The position numbers and the translations under genes are program-made. The notes below the pieces were generated by a model. It was given only the letters and a program-made list of their open reading frames with translations. It did not search any database and had not been told where the DNA came from. A DNA stretch of 64,000 nucleotides from Amoebophrya sp. A120 (lineage: Eukaryota; Sar; Dinophyceae; Syndiniales; Amoebophryaceae): NCBI GenBank assembly GCA_905178155.1, contig CAJINV010000002.1:1339809-1403808 (forward strand), in the 5' to 3' direction. Positions 59,601-64,000 of the stretch are shown piece by piece (positions within the stretch are counted from its first letter, which is position 1; every line of letters begins with the position of its first letter).

Positions 59601-62600
59601 TGAAGAGATGGCGCAGCTGCGGCGGCAGGAGCTTTGTTGTTGATGCAATCGGATGTTGTATTTGGGCCGTTCTTGGTTACGGTCGGGGTAGTTCTGGTGA
59701 TACCTACTTCCGGCTTCTTCTCAGGCGCCGGAAAAACTTCATTTGTTTCATTTTCATCTGCATTTTCTTCATTCTTTTTGACCTCCTTCATCTCTTTCGC
59801 CGCAACACCCTTCAGTACCTCTTCGCCGTTGCCGGAAGCCGTCGAAGATTCTTGAGATCGTTATGAAATGCAAAAGCATCGTACTAGTATAAATCGCATG
59901 ACAAATTTCCTCAGCATGAGAAATGAAATTTGTAATGCAGATTTGCCTTGGGAGCAAGATTTGTAATGCAAGATTCGCATTTATACGAGTACGATACTTT
60001 TGCACAGGATAATCGTTCCAACTTCGCAATAAACTCCGCCATGTCGGCTCGATCCTTGGTCGTATCGGCCTGGAACCAGATGGCGTTATCCTGTGCAAAA
60101 GTATCGTACTCGTAAAAAAAACGCATGACAAATTTCCTCAGCATGAAAAATAAAATTTGTAATGCGGATTTCCCTTAACGCCTAGATTTGTAATGCATGA
60201 ATGCAATTGCTACGAGTACGATACTTTGGCACAGGATAGGCGTTCCCGTGCTGCAAAATCCCCGCGTAGTGCCGGTTCTCCAAAAACGGAAACTGCGTGT
60301 CGCGTTTCTTCACGACCCCACCGGAATATTCTGTGCAAAAGTATCGTACTCGTAGTAATCGCATTTATGCATTACAAATCCCTTTTTCAAGGTGAAACAG
60401 CATTACAAATTTGATTTGTAGTGCTGGGCTAATTATTTGTAATGCAATTTATACTAGTACGATGCTTTTGCATTGCATACGGAATGCAGGTCAACAAAAA
60501 AAGACTCGTCGGTGAAATTCGGGGATGAAACTTTCTGTTTCAATTCTTCGGAGAGTATGTCGTTTACCCCGGGTTTGTTCTTGTTTTTCAACGTGTTATT
60601 CATCGGTTGATCGACTACCCCCGGTAGTTGCTTATGCTGTTGACTCCCAGATGACAGGAATAGACTTGTCATCTTCTGCGCACCGGTAGAACAAGTACTT
60701 CCACTTGCGGCTGCAACAGCCAAGGCCGTGTTTGTTGTTGAAGTCGCAGGTTGTCCCGTGATTGCTGGTAGGCCAAAGTTTTCCAGAAACAGCGATCCTG
60801 GAGGGTGGAGTGCTCTGTTGTAGTCCAGAATTTCATTTTTCAACAGCAAATATGTCTGGGTCTGGAAACTTGCAATGCTGCGTTGGGAATGGTGAATGCT
60901 CTGTGTAATGCACAGCCAAGCATGAGAAATATCTGCGCTTCTTTGTGTTCTTGCGTTTTTCCCATGACAAGCTGCGTTTTTGCATGACAGGCAAAGGGTT
61001 CTCTTCTTGGACATCACGCATCACAAACTTTTTGGTCGTGCCAGACCAGCATGGCAAATCGTGCATTCTTCCAGACCCAGACATTCTTGCATTTGATACG
61101 GGCACCGCCATCGCCAAATTGGTCTTCTTCTCGGCCTTTGCGTGCTTTTCCTGTTCCAGCTGGTGCTGCTTTTCCGCGTTGCTCTGCGCGGTAGCGGAAA
61201 TGAGGTATGGATGTGTCAGGATTTAAATCGACAAAGTTGAAATAATAACTTGCAATGCATAAAACGGATGAAAGTTGTATTAACCTAACCCAGTTTCCAA
61301 CTGGCGCATGACAAATTTGGGTAGACAAAAAAAAACAGTCTGTCATGCTGTTTGGGTAAGGAAGGCGCCTTTTGTCATGCTACTTTAGCAGCTCAGTTTC
61401 TACTTACCCCTCAACAGGCTTACAATCTGCCTCACTTGCCTCCTCTGCAGGAGAGGCACTCTGTGGGCTGCATTTTATGCATGACAAACTATTACAACTT
61501 TGACGATTTCAATCCCTCCTGCTTGGTATCTTTATCCGCCTCGACGTCCAGAATTGCTGGTAGGCCGAAGTTTTCCAGAAACAGCGATCCTGGAGGGTGG
61601 AGTGCTCTGTTGTAGTCCAGAATTTCATTTTTCAACAGCAAATATGTCTGGGTCTGGAAACTTGCAATGCTGCGTTGGGAATGGTGAATGCTCTGTGTAA
61701 TGCACAGCCAAGCATGAGAAATATCTGCGCTTCTTTGTGTTCTTGCGTTTTTCCCATGACAAGCTGCGTTTTTGCATGACAGGCAAAGGGTTCTCTTCTT
61801 GGACATCACGCATCACAAACTTTTTGGTCGTGCCAGACCAGCATGGCAAATCGTGCATTCTTCCAGACCCAGACATTCTTGCATTTGATACGGGCACCGC
61901 CATCGCCAAATTGGTCTTCTTCTCGGCCTTTGCGTGCTTTTCCTGTTCCAGCTGGTGCTGCTTTTCCGCGTTGCTCTGCGCGGTAGCGGAAATGAGGTAT
62001 GGATGTGTCAGGATTTAAATCGACAAAGTTGAAATAATAACTTGCAATGCATAAAACGGATGAAAGTTGTATTAACCTAACCCAGTTTCCAACTGGCGCA
62101 TGACAAATTTGGGTAGACAAAAAAAAACAGTCTGTCATGCTGTTTGGGTAAGGAAGGCGCCTTTTGTCATGCTACTTTAGCAGCTCAGTTTCTACTTACC
62201 CCTCAACAGGCTTACAATCTGCCTCACTTGCCTCCTCTGCAGGAGAGGCACTCTGTGGGCTGCATTTTATGCATGACAAACTATTACAACTTTGACGATT
62301 TCAATCCCTCCTGCTTGGTATCTTTATCCGCCTCGACGTCCAGAATTGCTGGTAGGCCGAAGTTTTCCAGAAACAGCGATCCTGGAGGGTGGAGTGCTCT
62401 GTTCTTGTATCTAGCACGGGCGGTCGCTCCGCGACCGCCGGAGAGGTATGGAGGAGACAAGGACGCGATGGGCCCGATTTCATACTAGGAAGGTTGCATT
62501 CCTCGCGGGGAAGGGGCAGGAGGCGATACGCGTACCCCAAGCGGGTTTGTCCCTGGGCGCCGGCGACCACTAGAGCCTCACGCCCGACGCCCCCTGGCCC

Positions 62601-64000
62601 ACCTCGATGGAGGGGGGGCGACGAGCCTTCTGGCCGGTTTGCACTTTGCGAGTACCCCCCAAGGTGGGCGAGCTACTATGTGCATTTTGCTGGACACCCA
62701 CGGGAAAGTGGCCGCGGCATAAGAGACCCTACTTACGCGAAGGGACGGGCCAGCCATGCGCAGCGGCCCACCCACCGCGGCGGGAGTGGGAGCCCGCGAT
62801 GCGCATGAAAGGCGAGCGGGGCTGGAGAAAAGGGGCGGCCTGCCCTTCCGAAAGGCAGGAATACCCGCACCGTCCCTTGCTGCACTCGCGCAGCCAATAT
62901 TACTCTGGCCCCCTGCCCCTGCGCCTCCGTTGGCAGCGCCAAGGGCCGCGCACGCAATTGCAATAACCCGCGCCGCGCCCCCACTGCCCCAAGGGCCAAC
63001 ATTCGCCTCTCCCGGACCTCCCTCCCTTCTGCAAAGCGCCCCACACCGTCCCCCGCACCCCGCACCGCCACCCACCCGAGAGCACGGCGGCGGCCTGCCC
63101 GCTGCGAGTTTCTTCGCAAGGGGCAAGGGAAGCCGGCAACACGCACAAGCGGCGCGCCGCAGGCTCGCAGCGAGGCTTTTTTGCGGGACAACGCGCGATC
63201 TGGGTGCGCTTGTTTCAGACCACCTCGGCGCCCGCAGAGGCCTCGGCGTTCGCGCTTTGGGTTTTGCCCAGATTTCTACTAGTACGCGCTCTACTAGTAG
63301 CCCGTCCCCGTTCTACTAGTAGAATTTTTGCTTTCCTGTCCCGTTAAATTTAATAGTAACACTTCTTACTAGTAAAAATTTTCAGCTTTTCTTTACTAGT
63401 AAGATTTTTACTAGTAGAAATCGGGCCATACGCCAATCGCACTTCTTGCCGTATAGTAGATAGGGACAGCGATCCTGGAGGGTGGAGTGCTCGGTTGTAG
63501 TAGAAATTCTGCAACTGCTGCTGCCAAGATGTTGTATTTGTTGTCGGACCACCAGTACTATTAACGGGCGCCGGAAAAGCAACTGTTTTCGCCCCGGCAG
63601 CAGCCCGGGCAGCTGATGCAGCTCCAACAAGTGACAAAAGATTCTTTTGTCGTTCTGCAACTGCTAGACCATGATTTGGGTTGACGACCGGAACATGACC
63701 CTTGTTCTGCTTCGGTGGCCGACCCCGGCCTCGCTTCGGTGGAACCACGACCGGGATAATTTCCTTTGGAGAAGGAGGTGGCGCTGGTACTACTACGGCC
63801 GCTTTTGGTGCTGGTTGCGCACCTGGAGGTGCAACTCCTGTCGTTTCCTGCGCAGATTTGACCACATTGCTAGTCTTCTCTTCAACCTTCGCCACCTTCG
63901 GCGGCCGCCCACGTCGCTTCATCGGTTTTTCCAAAGTGACTGTTGGCGGATCATATTTATTGATATTCTGCGCAGGAGCTGCCCCCGTGCTGTTGCCATG
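56655..64000 (-). CDS. AT-hook protein, 5' end outside window
   Basis: Open at the right edge; the frame continues to 64000. Exons run from 64000-63467, 62398-62308, through the duplicated module, to 60845-60480, 60326-60239, 60086-60012, about 59861-58495, 58232-58171, about 58015-57901 and about 57597-56655. That gives over 1,300 residues. Two AT-hooks (R-R-G-R-P-P-K and K-R-G-R-G-R-P-P-K, about 63,910 and 63,720) indicate minor-groove DNA binding, hence a nuclear role. A repeated module reads N-R-A-L-H-P-P-G-S-L. A coiled-coil piece (E-K-Q-H-Q-L-E-Q-E-K) precedes each downstream copy. Later regions are N/Q/S-rich, then a folded C terminus (F-W-K-N-L-G-F after H-V-R-I-V-T-V), faintly GNAT-like. 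Eleven of twelve introns are introners (A four times, B four, C two, plus one unresolved border set). The first is GT-AG with a GC island. Function beyond DNA binding is unknown. Confidence 0.75.
57603..57900. mobile_element. Introner element, family A
   Basis: The left terminus is AATGGAATGCAACCAGGTCT (diverged). The right is the complement ending CATACTTGCAACGCATA. The perfect duplication is TGCGA (57598-57602, 57901-57905). Excision gives L-E-S-H-L-I-D-Q in frame. At 298 bp it is the longest ordinary A copy here, with its own interior. Confidence 0.85.
58016..58170. mobile_element. Introner element, family B
   Basis: The termini are TATGCATTACAAAAGTACCG and the complement ending TACTTTTGCGGTGCGTA. 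The flanks CGCTG and CTCAG match poorly. Removal joins T-K-D-P to the next helix (R-I-F-M-I-C-F-F) in frame. Confidence 0.8.
58238..58494. mobile_element. Introner element, family A
   Basis: The left terminus is TATGCATTGCAAATATGTTT. The right, ending CACATTTGCATGTGATA, carries a small internal duplication (CAGACCGAGACCCGGACAC). The perfect duplication is TGTTT (58233-58237, 58495-58499). Excision gives K-Q-N-N-S-D-R in frame. Confidence 0.9.
59862..60011. mobile_element. Introner element, family B
   Basis: The left terminus is TATGAAATGCAAAAGCATCG. The right ends ACTTTTGCACAGGATA. The perfect duplication is ATCGT (59857-59861, 60012-60016). Excision gives K-L-E-R-S-Q-E-S in frame. Confidence 0.9.
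60087..60238. mobile_element. Introner element, family B
   Basis: The left terminus is TATCCTGTGCAAAAGTATCG. The right ends TACTTTGGCACAGGATA. The perfect duplication is GGCGT (60082-60086, 60239-60243). Excision gives H-G-N-A-I-W-F in frame. Only 75 bp of exon separates it from the copy at 59862. Confidence 0.9.
60327..60479. mobile_element. Introner element, family B, opposite orientation
   Basis: The left terminus is TATTCTGTGCAAAAGTATCG. The right ends ATGCTTTTGCATTGCATA. The perfect duplication is CGGAA (60322-60326, 60480-60484). Its interior (AGCATTACAAATTTG, TAGTGCTGGGCTAAT) is the reverse complement of the copy at 11282. Excision gives L-H-S-G-G-V-V-K in frame. Confidence 0.9.
60846..61098. 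mobile_element. Introner element, family A (in duplicated block, copy 1)
   Basis: The right end is a normal A terminus (CAGACATTCTTGCATTTGATA). The left end is shortened to GCAAATATGTCTGGGTC, without TATC. No target duplication is seen. Removal to CAACA at the left border keeps frame (A-M-A-V-P-V-L-K-N-E). Confidence 0.75.
61206..61515. mobile_element. Introner element, family C (duplicated block, copy 1)
   Basis: The left end is TATGGATGTGTCAGG, then AATCGACAAAGTTGAAATA. The right end is the complement through TTGACGATTTCAATCC. Compared with 37407-37714 the outer ~10 bp of the right end is lost, and no duplication remains. Removal joins K-Q-E to I-S-A-T-A in frame. Confidence 0.8.
61638..61890. 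mobile_element. Introner element, family A (duplicated block, copy 2)
   Basis: Identical to 60846-61098, displaced by exactly 792 bp. It arose by the tandem duplication and not by independent insertion. Confidence 0.8.
61998..62307. mobile_element. Introner element, family C (duplicated block, copy 2)
   Basis: Copy of 61206-61515 at +792 bp. Confidence 0.8.
62399..63466. other. GC-island intron of the AT-hook gene
   Basis: Canonical GT-AG intron on the minus strand: donor TCGCT|GTCCC at 63466, acceptor AACAG|AGCAC at 62399. Joining gives P-G-S-L-A-L-H-P-P-G-S-L in frame. It contains a GC-rich island (about 62,410-63,250), then a cluster of TACTAGTA palindromes. The 27-bp sequence at 62373-62399 recurs at 63465-63491, straddling the two borders. 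Confidence 0.75.
63275..63425. repeat. TACTAGTA palindrome cluster
   Basis: The palindrome CTACTAGTAG, or its core TACTAGTA, occurs about seven times in 150 bp at irregular spacing, in otherwise AT-rich DNA inside the intron at 62399-63466. Confidence 0.85.

Larger units (their letters stand above)
60761..61552. repeat. 792-bp tandem duplication, copy 1
   Basis: Nearly identical to 61553-62344; the one difference I noticed is CCAAAG versus CCGAAG near the left end. It starts at ATTGCTGGTAGGCC inside a coding exon. It carries an exon part, a family A introner, a coiled-coil exon and a family C introner. A third partial copy (62345-62403) shows the block is a head-to-tail array of about 2.07 units. 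Confidence 0.95.
61553..62344. repeat. 792-bp tandem duplication, copy 2
   Basis: Second unit of the array starting at 60761. The near-absence of changes, even inside introners, means it is very recent or an assembly artefact. The length 792 is a multiple of three, and the duplicated exons stay in frame. Confidence 0.95.

Overview
This is a nuclear, intron-bearing eukaryotic window. I infer a dinoflagellate-grade alveolate, with Syndiniales such as Amoebophrya as the best guess. The reasons are: every gene I can reconstruct lies on the minus strand in one long unidirectional block; most introns are short transposon-like introner elements with terminal inverted repeats and 5-bp target duplications; and most of those introns cannot be given GT-AG borders. 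This assignment rests on known descriptions of introners in these lineages. No rRNA, tRNA or mitochondrial marker was seen to confirm it.

Layout, left to right. Positions 1-4,688 hold no gene. They carry a diverged ~1.1-kb tandem duplication, several GC-rich islands and a decayed fragment of a gene found further right. At 4,689-7,458 is a multi-exon gene for a low-complexity/coiled-coil protein. At 8,727-12,961 is a large gene, possibly Nop14-like. Positions 13,480-20,560 are a G-rich satellite with a ~131-bp basic unit nested in a 1.2-1.8-kb higher-order unit, containing a 100-bp assembly gap. A small gene abuts the satellite (20,634-21,011), followed by three small genes (22,769-25,592), a short EF-hand-like gene (27,254-27,670) and a Q/N-rich protein gene (28,503-31,167). 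At 34,421-46,603 is a ~3,000-residue DEAH/DEVH-box RNA helicase with a C-terminal WW domain, built from about 16 exons. At 48,241-53,144 is a large low-complexity protein gene. From 56,655 to the right edge is an AT-hook protein gene, open at its 5' end, with twelve introns, eleven of them introners.

The main biological content is the introner system. I count 26 elements in five TIR families (A-E), including one pair created by a 792-bp tandem duplication. In most copies, deleting the element plus one copy of its 5-bp duplication restores the reading frame, in genes as unrelated as the helicase and the AT-hook gene. Copies of one subfamily occur in both orientations, all families share short internal motifs, and one copy has swollen to 585 bp by acquiring minisatellites. 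Two further large introns (62,399-63,466 and 51,547-52,378) are bordered by 27-32-bp direct repeats of exon sequence, and one of them carries a GC-rich island. This suggests a second route of intron gain.
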